Source: Pohlia nutans
Taxonomy: Eukaryota > Streptophyta > Bryopsida > Bryales > Mniaceae
Assembly (NCBI GenBank): GCA_022496805.1
Contig: CM040090.1
Span: 18,222,001-18,286,000, forward strand
Length of the DNA stretch: 64,000 nucleotides
Reading direction: 5' to 3'
Below the pieces are notes generated by a model. The model searched no databases and had not been told where the DNA came from. It saw nothing but the letters and a program-made list of their open reading frames with translations. Positions 35,305 to 47,164 of this stretch are shown one piece after another. Each line of letters opens with the position of its first letter. Within the stretch, counting starts at the first letter, position 1. A program made the position numbers and the translations under genes.

Positions 35305-35442
35305 GATAGATAGAAACACCGACCCTTTTGCAAGTCCGGCGTGAATAAAGTGTCCGTTCGTAATGTCAATGACCCGGTGCCCACCGGACAGAGGGACATT
35401 GGGAAAAACTACTCTCCCCTTTCGAGGATGGACACTATAGTA
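35305..35442 (-). mobile_element. SINE-like retroposon, copy 2 (or LINE 3' end)
   Basis: Same unit as 6448-6606: minus-strand head near ACTATAGTGTCC and a (TATC) tail at 35305. It lies at the 3' end of the minus-strand LINE remnant, just after a (GTTACT)n stretch, so it could be the LINE's own 3' terminus. No clear target duplication was found. Confidence 0.65.
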
Positions 35443-35547
35443 ACCGAAATAAAGTAACAGTAACAGTAACAAAGAATAGCAATTTAATGATGGTTGGCTG
35501 CTAGATAGTATAAAAGTATGTTTTGGGTTAGTTATTATCGCCAAGTC

Positions 35548-35625
35548 ATGAGTTCTTTGGTTAGTTGGTGAAGGGCGTTGTATCACATTTATGTGGTCCG
35601 GGTTCGAAACCTATTGGGCTCGATT
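35548..35625 (+). other. tRNA-like sequence with A- and B-box motifs
   Basis: A stretch with an A-box-like TTAGTTGGTGAAGGGC and, about 30 bp further, a B-box-like GGGTTCGAAACC. The ends GAGTTC and GGGCTC can pair as an acceptor stem. The anticodon arm is not canonical, so a functional tRNA is not supported. It looks like a tRNA-derived SINE head or tRNA pseudogene. Confidence 0.4.
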
Positions 35626-35791
35626 GAGCAGTGGTGTGATACACATGGCTTGGTGCTGCTAGTGAGTTGTCATGGCAGGAAAGTTTGTACCAACCAACCG
35701 GTCCTACCTATCCCCTGAGACAAGTTGAGCTAGTTGTTTAAAAAGAGTGGCTAGCAGTGGTTTTCAGCACTACCCCCTCTCTTTTATTGTA

Positions 35792-37186
35792 CTATTCTAT
35801 TGGTATTGGTTGATTATTTTCTATACGTCTTTTGTGTAAAAGGATTGATCCAGCATATTGTATGGAAATGGTATTTATTGCTTTGAATGTGTGTTTTATG
35901 GAGGTTTCGCAAATGTTGAATTTTGTTTCTAGTTGTTTCATTGAGGAGACGTGTGTGGTTTCTCTGGCTCCAGCTGTAATGACTATGATAGGATCTACTT
36001 TCCAACCTTGTTGTATGATGTCATTAATTAAAGGTTGGTATTTTACAAATTTTCTGCCAATCGTTTCTAGTGAAAATATGTCGTTTGTGTATGTGAATTC
36101 TATAAATTGTATGGTTAGGTTATCATCGGGGTTTAGAGGAGGTGGACTTTGGTATGGGAGGCCTTTAATGCACAATATATCTCGTTTGAATCTGGCATTA
36201 CATTGACATCTTTGTTGATTACAAGTACATGGTAATAACCATAGAGGAACTGTGTTTTCTTGTGGATTATTGTTGAATGTGCCCGCATTTATGAGAGTGT
36301 AGCATCTTGATTTATTTGAGGATAGTATTAATTTTCTTAATGCCCATACCACTTTGTTGTGTCTTTTGGTTCTTAGTGCGTGTATATGGTGTTGTTTGCA
36401 TAGTAAAAGTACATGTAGCCATGTATCTACATCTTGTGAGTTACAGATGGGACATGTTTTTGAGGGGAATCTTTGTATGCCGAAAATTAATTGCTTTCTG
36501 GCATTACCCATGTATTGACCGGTTCTAAATTTTAGTATGCTTGTATTTTGTGAGTCTGTTATTTCTGGATTATTCCAAAAGTCATTGGACATTTCGTTAT
36601 CTATGATGGAGTTTGTTGTCTATTTGTTAATGTTGGGAAAGTCTTCTGTCAGTATTTCTAGGTTATTTTCATGGTCATATTTCTTTATGTATTCTTCCAA
36701 ACATCTAACTGGACCTTTGTCTAGTAGTTTGTTACAACGGGGCCATGTGTTTTTTTGGAAGTAGTAAGGTGTGGTATGTGCAAATTCGTGTGGATTTGAT
36801 GCAAATTGATAACTTCTTTTCATGGTACCTTCTTTTGCGAGTCGATCTGCGTGTTCATTTCCGTTAATTCTAGCGTGTGCTTTTACTTTATATATTGTGG
36901 TTGGTTGTGTTCGCTTTTTTAGCATTTTTACCATTGCTTCTAATATGGTTTTATCGGCGTGGTTGTTTTGTTGGGTTGGGTGTTTTAGTTGTGTGTTTAG
37001 AACGTGTATATAGTTGAGACAATCAGTAAAAATATGAGCATGTTCGTTTATGTATTTAGTGGTGATCAGTGAAAGTGTTTCATGTATGGCCATTAGTTCT
37101 GCTCTGAAGCATGTTTGTAGTCCAGGCAGTCTTTTTGATATTTGTACATCTGGACTAAGAGGGAAACCAATACCCCTCTTATATTT
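35792..37186 (-). pseudogene. 5'-truncated LINE: RNase H plus C-terminal zinc knuckle
   Basis: A single minus-strand frame runs from about 37186 to 35792 with one in-frame TAG (36620-36622). It starts inside an RNase H domain: the Glu (FRAELMAIHETL), second Asp (FTDCLNYIH) and final His/Asp region (KAHARINGNEHADRLAKEGT) are visible, while the first Asp and the reverse transcriptase are missing. A CPIC...H...C knuckle (CPICNSQDVDTWLHVLLLC) follows, as in C-termini of plant-type and I/Jockey-type LINEs. Loss of the 5' end is typical of target-primed insertion. With one stop over about 465 codons the copy is fairly young. Confidence 0.8.
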
Positions 37187-37303
37187 CTAGTCCAATGAGT
37201 TTGCTAACTTCGCATTCATATTTGATCACCAAACTGCTACTACTAATGGTTGTGATAATCTGATTGGAAACTCACAAAGTTGAAACTTTTGTTTGCATAG
37301 GTA

Positions 37304-38931
37304 GGCAATGGTTTGACATGGGTACCCTGAAAAGCCCTTTGAACTCTAAAATCAACCCCCATGGCAACTTTGAATGTGTCCCTCTTTAAAACAGGATAAA
37401 AGTTGAATCAACTGCATGTGGTTTGGATTTCCTACACTCATGCAGTGCACAAAAATAACTCATGTAAAAATTAAAGAAGTTAAAAAATTTTAAAAGAGTT
37501 TTTTAGTACAAAAATCAAGATTTGTCCTAGGTGCTAAAAACAAACCTAAACAATTGTTTAAAATATGCAATGACCTCATTTTGGTACCGATTTTTGATAT
37601 GAAGTACACTTCAATATGTGTTATTTGAATTGATTAATATGAACACTAAAATATATTATTTACTTTGTACTACAATGCCTCTAATTGCCAATTTTTGGCT
37701 ATTTTTCTCAAACAACAAAAAACATGAAAATTAATTTATTCAATTAAGAAATATTTTGACCTAAATTAAACTTATTTATCTCATCCAAGTGCGGGTATTT
37801 TTATAATTAAAAATTATCTATTTTATTTAATTAAAGTCAAAATTTGGAAAGTTGGAAATTTTTCAAGTTTTGACAAATTTGTCCATTTCAGTTGACTAAA
37901 ATTAAAAATTAAAAATTTACAAATGTATCCACACCTATATGACACGAAACACTTTAATTCAAGTCCAAAATTTTAATTGAATAAATTAATTTTCTTTTTT
38001 TTGCTGTGTGAGAAAAACAACCAAAAATTAGCATTTGCAGGCATTGTAATACATATTGAAATGTACTTCATATCGAAAATTGGTACCAAAATGATGTCAT
38101 TGGATTATTTAAACAATTTTTTTGGTTTTTTTTTGTAGCACCTCGGATACTTGCTAGGATAACTCTTGATTTTTGTACTAAAAAACTCTTTTAAGATCTT
38201 TAACCCTTCAACTCCCAAGAGACCATTTATTGAACGCTGCCCCTTTTTAACGGGCTGCCCAAAACCGAAAATAAGTTTTTGAAAAAATAAAGAATATTTT
38301 TAAATACTGTGTCAAGTCTACTTTCCAATCCAATTTGAATTACGTCAATCCGAATTAAACTCCACCCGGCAAAAAATTTCAAAGTGAATCACTTCAACAT
38401 TGTCTTAGTGTTACCAAATTTGCTATTTGGGAAAGTAATGATGTTCCCTCCATCATGTCTTTTGCTTTTTTGATATTTACAGTAGATAAACCAAATTTAA
38501 CCAATCACACAAAAATTAAAACTCTAAAAGTGAAAATTACAATTTATACAAATTTTCAAATGTCAATGCTTTCAAACTCATTAAAAATTTATCTAAAGTT
38601 ATTTTTGGAAGTTTGACCGTACGGATAATTTGTAGAGATGATGCCCAACATTTTGTCTATTGAACCAAACTTCATCGAACATATGGAAGGCACATATTAT
38701 AACACATCTATGTTTTGTCCAATACCCCTTGGGCTTTTAGGGGTTAAACTTCTTCAATTTTCATATGAATTTTTTTTTTGTGTATTGCATGAATGTAAGA
38801 TATCAAAACCACATTTGGTTGATTCAATTTTTATCTTGTTTTAGAAAGGGACTCATTCAAAGTTACCATGAGGGTTGACTTTGGAGTTCAAAGGGCTTTT
38901 CGGGGTACCCACTCATATCAGACCATTGCCA
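37304..38931. mobile_element. Long-TIR DNA element with a nested MITE
   Basis: The ends (GGCAATGGT..GGTACCCTGAAAAGCCC at the left; the complement at the right) begin inverted arms of roughly 350 bp. These share the stretches 'agttcaaagggctttt' and 'attggtaccaaaatga'. The right arm is interrupted by the TTAA MITE at 38204-38743. No transposase was recognised. A partial copy is at 10835-11330. Confidence 0.75.
38204..38743. mobile_element. TTAA-flanked MITE, family 2 (540 bp), nested
   Basis: Bounded by TTAA at 38200-38203 and 38744-38747, with ends CCCTTCAACTCCCAAG and CTTGGGCTTTTAGGGG. It lies inside the right arm of the long-TIR element; the left arm and the 11-kb fragment show the site without it. 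Relatives are at 1-136 and about 56431-56945. Confidence 0.85.
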
Positions 38932-40143
38932 AAGTGACTCAAATCAAGCATAAACAAATTCTAATATTTCTATCTTCTCATAGTACTATAGGTAGGTCGC
39001 CACCCCGGAAATAAATATATAATTGTTTTTGAAAAATAAGTCAAAAATTGATTTTTTTTTTTAAAATTGAGGAAAGAAATGAAGAAAAATGGCTCCAAAT
39101 GGTCCAAATTAGCTTAGAAATAGAAAATATAGCTACAAAAAATTCATTCTATTTTTTTCTTTTGTCTTCATGATTTCAAGTTTTCTTTTCTTTTTCTTTT
39201 AATTCTTTTTGGTCAACATTCTATGGTACAATTCTATTTTTGAAAAGCTCTACATAGCACAACAGGCCACAAGAAGGGATCATCATTTTCAAAGTAAATC
39301 TCAAGGACAATTCAACTCTTCCAAGTGATGTATGTATGCTACTTGTATGCCATGAATTGTGGGAATGCATTTCATTTGCCATGTAAGCGCTTTGTTATTG
39401 CCATGTAAGCTTAGTTTCTAATCATGACAATATTGTGGTCTCATTCAAAAGGGTGTTTGTTCTTGTTGCTATAGTATGCTATATAACTTTAAGGTGGCAT
39501 ATATAGATTAGTCACAAAAATGATTTGCCACATGGGCATTGCTTGAAACAATAATATTTCCATCTTATAAAGTGTCATATTAAACATGGTGGATTGTACC
39601 GTATCGGATTTTCGGGTTTGCAAAAAATGGTTATAAAAGAGAAGCCTCAATCTTTAGGAAATTCTAGAGGCAACCAACTTTAGAAAAAACAATACTAATG
39701 ACGATAAACTCCAGTTGTGAATTTCCAATACTTGTAGCATATGTAAACGAGTTGAAAGCCGTCAATTGATAGATCCAGGGTAGAATTTTCTATGAACCTA
39801 CTCTTTCAATTGACACACCCATTCACATTATTGGATGGTCTTCTAATAATCAAAAATAAAAACGAAAATTGCGCAACACTCTTTTTGACATTCTTTATAA
39901 CAAAAAGTATTGATAGTCTTCTAAAAGCTAAAATGTCTAAAAACAAAGATTCTTGAAACAATGTTTCATTACTTAAGTGTCAAAAACCACATTCCATTTT
40001 GATAACTAAATTCCAAAAACATAGTGCAATATTATATATGCACATGCGCGCACACACACATACACACACAAATATATATATATATATATATATACGTGGA
40101 TTTGTAAAAATTACAATAATTTTAAATTTTAAATATTGAGGAT
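38932..40143. other. AT-rich intergenic sequence
   Basis: No gene was recognised. A short (CA)n and (TA)n stretch lies at 40050-40094. Confidence 0.55.
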
Positions 40144-40768
40144 AGTATTGGCACGGGTAGATCATTCTAAGGCATTTTTGTGCACCACGTGCGGCTCGGG
40201 GTTTTTTTTTGGGGGGCTATTTACCTTCAAGGGCTGAATTAAAACCTCCCTATAATTACTTAGATTTCTAAAATGGCCCAATTTTTTGCACCCTTCCATT
40301 ACTTATACTGTCCAAATCATTGCAATTTTTTGTACTCTATATTCCTTTAAAGTAATATAAACTAATTTAAACATGTAACCAATTTGCAAGTATTAAAGCA
40401 AAGAATGTAAACAATAATCAGTGCAAGCTGTAATACCATTGCACGACAACGATAACATTGGAGACCAGGGCAAAGCAAGTAACTAAACACACACACAAAC
40501 ACACAGCACAATGCAAGTAACCAAGTAACCAAACACACACACAATGCAAGTAACGAAATATACAACATATTAAAGCCGGTTAGAATTTACAATTTCAGCC
40601 TAAGTCCAGAATGTTTAGGGTCGTAGAAACAAAATCCCAAGTACACTATATCATGGGGTAAGAGTTAAAAAATATGTTCAGGGTTTGTGTGTTCACAGAC
40701 ACAACATACAACATACAACATACAAATACGAGTAGTTCACACAAAAAAGAAAACGAAGCAAAAGTTCC

Positions 40769-41449
40769 CTATCTAAGAGACGGAGTTAACCAAACTCCCA
40801 CATCGAGGGTCGAACCATCACCATGGCGGACTTGGATCTCTCGCGGCCATCCAAATTTCAAGTGCAAGCGAATGGCGTACAAGTCGGAGACGTCTAGGTG
40901 ATCGAAGGAGCTCGTGCGAAGGCGATGAGACATCGGGTTGTTCAAAACCCAGGACTTCGTGAGTAGCTCCATATGGGCGTCGAATTGCTGCGCAATGGCA
41001 ATTCCTCGATGTGCACGTCGGCGTGGGGGAAAAGCGGCTACGTCCGCTTGTGCAAGTCGAAACGCTGCAAATTCGACGCTGCTCCTTACAAACTCTGAGG
41101 CAGTGGTGTTGATGACGGCCAAACGAGGTAGGAGCTTCATGAAGTTGGCGCGGTCATCGTCCGTGGTGTCGACGCGATCCCATACCTGCTCAGTGTGGCA
41201 GCGACTCAACACCTAATTTCCAAACACAGCAAGTGCAGCATCCAACAGGTCAGGGTTAAGGGCTGTTGAAACTTCTGATCCTCCTCCATTCGAGAGTTGT
41301 CAAGTCGCAAGTTCAAGGTCCCAAGCTGAAGCCATCACGCCTCCAAACAACAGGTTCACAGTGCCTCCAACACGCACCTCTTCCACTTCTTCCATCGCGC
41401 CTCCAATGCCCAACAATGCCACCTGTCCACTGCCCACTTCTAGCTCCAT
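40769..41449 (-). pseudogene. Second gene of the 7.8-kb transposon, unknown protein, two in-frame stops
   Basis: A frame of 227 codons from the ATG at 41449 to the stop at 40769 is interrupted by a TGA (near 41302) and a TAG (near 41215). It reads as protein-like on both sides of each stop (LNPDLLDAALAVFG, then HTEQVWDRVD and FMKLLPRLAVI). No known family was recognised: no zinc finger, no DDE motif. An alternative is an intron from a GTGCGT donor after residues GAMEEVEE to a TTAG acceptor, which would remove both stops and keep phase. That would make the gene intact. The product could be an accessory transposition factor or a captured host sequence. Confidence 0.5.
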
Positions 41450-41944
41450 GTCTCTAAACCCTTAGAGAAAACACAAACAAAAACAAAGCAGCGGTTTTAG
41501 GATTACAAAATTTAAAAGGACCAGGGTTATGTCAAATCATGAAGAGCAACGGGTAGGGTTTAGGCAGAGTGGTTTCAGTGAATGAGAAGATGAAGGATGC
41601 AAGCAGTCTACAAAAATGCAAAATTTAGGATTTACGGTAAGCGCAGTTCCAATGACATAGAGTGAGGGCACTTACTGTAGACGCTAGAAGCCAAATGGAG
41701 CGCGCAAGACAATCCCTGAACCTAAAATGCAGAACGAGGGAGCAAAAAACCTTAGATGCGCAAAATAAGCGATCATGGATTAGGGTAATCAGGAAATCAC
41801 CATCGCAAGTTCAGGAACAACAGGATGAGCGCCTAGGGGAAGTGGGCAACAACACATAAGGCCAATACTCATCAAGACACTTAAAAACATGGCAAAGATA
41901 GGCAGTTCAGGATTTAGGTGCGCACCAGCAGCCACGCTACGACT

Positions 41945-42133
41945 AGCAGAATGAAGAGCACCAGCATGCGCTCAAAAGGATCCATGCGCAGGGGAGCACC
42001 AGCAGAATGAAGAGCACCAGCAGGCGCGCTAAAGAATAATTGCGTAGGGAGCACCAACATAATGAAGAACACCAATAGGATGAAGAGCCACAACAGGCGC
42101 GCAAAAGGAGAAATGCGTAGGGAGCACCAGCAT
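41945..42133. repeat. Imperfect tandem repeat inside the transposon, 55-73 bp units
   Basis: Three units (41945-42000, 42001-42055, 42056-42128), each starting near 'agaatgaagagcaccag' and ending 'gggagcacc', plus a partial fourth. They lie between the two transposon genes. Internal repeats of this kind can be transposase-binding sites, which is only a suggestion here. Confidence 0.75.
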
Positions 42134-42685
42134 CCAGAATTCAGGTGAGGGAATGAGAGAAGAAGGTAAGGGTTTATACTTGCCTAGAGTGATGCTGCAG
42201 GGTTTCCAAGTGCGTCATGGGCACCATCAGCCCACAGTTGTCATCATCAGTGTCTATCCAAGATGGATTTGGGAATCCACACAACAAGTCATTTCACATG
42301 TCTTCCATCATGCTGCCTTTTAATCACATGTAAGCCATCATGTTGAAGGTCCCTTCTTAGTACAAACATGATTAAAAAGTAAGGCATAAACCCTAATCCT
42401 TCTTCACTGCGTTAGTCAAGTCATACTCATTAATCACACCCTAAACATAATAATTAATAAATTCACTCAAAGACTATAATTCAAAAAAAATGAATCCTTA
42501 ATCTATAAACTTAAATGCAATAATTCCATAATCCAAAAAAAAAAGAAGTAAGGGTTTAATGCATTGCAAATTCTAAAAAAAAATCTAAACTTCTAACTGA
42601 CCATCACTAAGGAATAACGTGGTGTAAGGAAAAATACTTACATTGTGTGATGGCCTCGCAGATGATCCAACCTTGGTACTGAACC

Positions 42686-45600
42686 CTATGTACCTCGGTC
42701 CGTCACAAACTTGGACAACACCTCGGAATCATTTCTGTCTAGAGTGTATACTTCGTTTGTAGAATTGTAACTCATAGTTACAGTAGATATAACACAATCT
42801 ATATCAATCCATTGGCTATCCGTGTGATCATATTTAAACTTATCACGGCCATGATGTTTTCTGTAATATTGCAACATTACTTCAATATCAGGATTGTTAG
42901 CGTTTCTCCTCCCTAATTCCTCTGTTCGGGCAAGGAGGTCAATTGCCTGTCGTAGTACTCCAAACTGTTTCCCATTGCGACGCCGCATAGCTTGCACCCT
43001 GCCCACCCACCAGGACCCCTCATCTACTCTGTTCAATATGTTAGTAGCATTTCCCGCTTTATTAGCAGTACTTGAACGTCCCCTTTTTCTTTTGGCAGCA
43101 GATCTTACAGTTGACGATAGCTTTGTCGTGCTTCGTTGGACAAAATGCACCCTACAATCTGAACCTATGCATAACAGACTTGACCCAGACTTGACCCTGA
43201 TTGAAGACAATTATCATGGTTATTGAATTGAATGCTATGTTTAATTCTCGCCAATCTATCTTTGGATAGAAAAACATTACCATTCAATTGTGATACAAGC
43301 GTTGACTTGTAAATAGAATGGCCACCAACTTCCACGGTTGGCACTATCTTCCCGGCTCCCTGCACAAGTGTCACCTGATTCTCTGCTCAATTAAGAAGGT
43401 CCGTGATGACATCACGGGTCTCTTCTTCCAGTAAGTTGGTATGTTGCAAACCATTGTCCACGACCTCCTCTTTAATGGAATCCCTCATCTGGGGGTCTTC
43501 TACAGCATCCATAGAGGCCAACACTTCTGTATGCAACCGGTCTCGCAACACCTCTGAATCGCCATCCTTTCCAGACACCGGCCTCAAACTAGGCTTATAA
43601 GCAAAGCTTTTAGGGTCGGCTCTTTCAACCACCCACGGCTTCTCGTACCATAATTTTTTTTGGGTTGGGCATTGAGGACTTGGAGCCATGTTAAGAGGCT
43701 TGAACAATGCATGGGCCTCCTTCAATCCCTCCTTCAATGCACTTATTACCTCAACATTTGAGGATATTAAGCTATAGTCGCCCAAATTGCATCGCTCTTC
43801 TCCAGGTTGAAGCTTGTGAAGTGCTTCCCTGACATTCTCCATCTTGTTATGTTGTTTCTTGAACCCTAAACCATTCTTCCCATATTCCACAGCAGAAATA
43901 TGGTTTAGGGTGTTGGCGGTGTTCACTAATTCGTGGAAGCCATATGCACGCTCATGCCCGTTCATGCCCCCAATTTTTGAAAAGAACACCTCACATGAGT
44001 CACTGCCCATCAAATGAAGTGGAACAGCTAACTCTGGGTACCGGTCTTTGAAATGACAAATTAAAAGAACCACAAAATAACACGATAATTGGATATCCAA
44101 AAAACATTGTAGGGTCACAAATTTTTTAGCTTCCACCAGTTTTTGTGAATTTCCTAACACTCTATGATCTCTATTCTGGATCCACAATCTCCAAATTCGA
44201 AAAAAAAAAAAAAGAGACCTTTCCACACAACACAATCTTGGAACGAAGATCTAATCTAGGTGAACAGAAAATGTCTATATAATTTGTGCAAATCTCAAGA
44301 TAATATTCAGTCCCAAGAGTTCTTTCCCTATGAGGATAGTCTCCGTGACGCATACGTGCCAAACATGACCTAACCCTTGCCTGGCATAATCGTTGTGCGG
44401 CTCCCAAGTTTTGGCGGTCCTTCCTATCAACATCCTCCATTTCTTATCCGTGTTTGTCACTCTCAAACTGCTGGAATACTAGCTCTATATGACTATAGAG
44501 ACACAAGTCTCCTCCCAGCTGCAAAATCCTTGCTGCTGAAAGCAAAGGGTTGATCAACTTCTTCCCATTATGTAGATAATCTTGGTCGTGCAAGCCCTTA
44601 GCATCCCTATTATCATCTAAAGATGTGGAGAACATCCATCCTTCCCACCCTATGTCAAGACGATTTCCTTCTATACTCTTAAAATCTGCAAGCATTAATT
44701 GTCTCCTACGGGAATCACCATCGCTTGCGTGGCCCACTATAGGACCTACACCGGCAAGACAATCTCTCTCCCACAACTTGTCAATGACTTCCCACTGGTT
44801 CCTAATCTATGCTGATTTGAAACGATTGCATGTGCAACATGCAACTAAAATAGGGTGTGGAAGTTTATCGTGCAAAGGATTCACAACCACTACTCAGGCA
44901 AAACTGCCTTTAGTGTTTGCAGTGAATGACTCCACCATCTGATGGTACCCGTCTTCACCACATCCAACAACAGGTCTAAAACCTGAAACACATACATGAT
45001 TATCTGATGGCCGATAAAACCCAGCAAGAGTATCCCACTTAGATTCCCAAGCTACTCTCCCTTTCACTTTAGTTTCATCCTCTACAAGAATAACTGGAAC
45101 TGGACCCATAATATTGTGCGCTGCTTTAGCGTCTCTGTAGATTTGTGCAACTGCTGCAAAAATCTCAGCGTGCTCACCAGGTATGAACTGTACTCCTTTA
45201 CGTAAATCCCTCTTCACTTGACTGTAGCTAGGACCCGCAAAATTCAAAGAAAATATATCTATCATCCTTCGTCCTCCGTATACCTTCATGACTTCTCCTA
45301 AACACTTGGTACTTTCACTGTAACGGTTCCCTCTAGCATCCATGTTCAGATTCTGCGCAATATCACTAAGGAAATCCCATAATGCCTGCTTCCCTCCAAA
45401 TGCCCCTGACCTATGAGCGTTGATTATACTAGTGCAGAACTTAGTGACATTATGCTGTGATGACGCCTCTCTTGCTAGTTCACGTAGAGTTGGACGTTTT
45501 ACCTTAAGCTGAACAATTCTAGCACGAGCAGCCATGTGCAGGAATTTCTCAGATTTCAGTTTTCTACTGAGCTCTTGACTATGCTTAGCAAGTTCAGAAA

Positions 45601-47164
45601 TTTGTAAATAACCAATCTTTCTGCCTCCTCCAGTGCTCCGAGTCCCCCTTTTGTCAAGGTTTAGCTCTTCGCGTAAAACTCGTTTTTTGAAATCATTTTC
45701 TAATGGGATTGCAGAACACATAGAGCAAGCAAGATTAAAGAACCCAGATCCAGATGGATCCACCCTCAAACACGGCGTGTGCCTAAAAGTAACATTTATT
45801 TTAATAGGCCCTCCATTGACATTCACACATGCTGTAAGGTGTGGTTCAACATACCAGACCCCTCCAACATGTGGATCATCCAACAATTCACGAACCGAAT
45901 ACAACACACCAGAGTATTTATATGTTGGACCCCTAAAGCCCCAAATCATCAAATGCAAACATGAATCATGGTCAAAGTTAGTTGCATCACCTCCTTCCAT
46001 AATGGTTGTAGCACAACCGATCTTCCACCACCTGCCAAGATCAGGTTGGTTTGAGTGAACACTAACTCCAGATGATAGTGTTGGCCTGCCTCTCCTTCCA
46101 CTTAGAATTGCATTTGGACGCTTAGAAGCAGCCACTGACTGTTCTACTGCGTACAAGTGCTTAGCAGATGCCAAATGATGCTGCAAATTCCATTCCAAGT
46201 TCTTCTTGGGGGGACATAGGCTTAGCAAATCTCTGCAATAAAAGCACTTCACCTTCATCCAGAAGCTCTTAGGAGCAGACTCCCTGAATGTACCAAGAAC
46301 CGTGAAGGACTTGTGTGCAGCATCCAAACTGCTGTTCACTTCTTCAATAATTGCAACATCCTTGTCAATGAGCTTTTGGTGCATTTCCGGAGTCAAATGA
46401 ACAGATTTCCCCTTAGGTGCAGCAGATTGTGGATGATCTGCGTAGGGGACGTCATTCTTCACACACCAATTCTTAACATGGTTTGTACTTACTAGATGCT
46501 TTGCTTTGAAATTGTTGAACAAATTCTGAATGCTAGTCTTGTCATGCTTTCCACTGTCCCCGCCAATCTCTTTTCTGCATTCTAGGCAAAATATCTTCAC
46601 AACACTATTCCCATTAAAGTCCAAAGACTTCCGCACCGACCGATTGTCCTCCTGAGAAGAACACTTAAGATCCCTCTTCATTTTCTATGCATGCTCAAGG
46701 TATCCCTCCCAAATGTCATTGGGAATTAAAGTGGAATCGTTCTGGTGCTCCAGTGCCTGAGTGATTCCAGTAGAACCCGTAACCCTAGAGCTCCCAAGAG
46801 GCTCAACAACTGGGTTCTCTGGGTCTTCTTCAATCTCCGGGAAATCAGCCACCTCTTGCAGATTGCGATCTGCTACATGAGTCCCATCTTCAAGACGACG
46901 CCGTTTAGGGGTCTCTTTGACTTCAAATCGCAATGGCAGTACATACACATCACTTACTACGTCATTCAAGCCCTCCATCTTCTGCCGGATCCTACACCGG
47001 TCTTCATTGTCCCAGAATTGAAATGGCCACTCCAACGCACCTTTCTCCTCCTACCGAACCCTAAGAGAGGCGTACGTTTCCTCCGGCAATACTTTTACTT
47101 TGCTAAAATACTGCGGCACAACAAACTCCCCTTCCATGGTCCACATCTTCACCTCGATAGCCAT
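42686..47164 (-). pseudogene. P-like DDE transposase, decayed by stops and frameshifts
   Basis: One minus-strand coding path of roughly 1490 codons. It has two BED-like zinc fingers (CLEC...H; CFYC...H) in the 595-codon open part from 46681. Putative catalytic residues lie at VEDETKVKG (about 45079), HDQDYLHNGKKL (about 44587) and SDSCEVFFSKIGG (about 43992), with a SDGDSRRRQLML block between the first two. The arrangement resembles RNase H-fold P/THAP9 transposases. The C-terminus is basic with a DEGSWWVGRVQ module. Lesions: TAG 47051-47053, TAG 46685-46687, TGA about 44891, TAG about 44803, TAA 44444-44446, a frameshift at the T run 44203-44216, TGA 43387-43389, and an 11-bp tandem duplication near 43190. 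Most stops fit C-to-T changes from CAG, CGA or CAA. Inactive as it stands. Confidence 0.75.

Noticed and set aside
42686..47164. Reassigned stop codons (TAG readthrough) in the transposon
   Set aside because: TAA and TGA also interrupt the frame, two frameshifts are present, and INO80 and TCTP in the same window use TAG-free frames with ordinary TGA/TAA/TAG stops. Decay explains it better.
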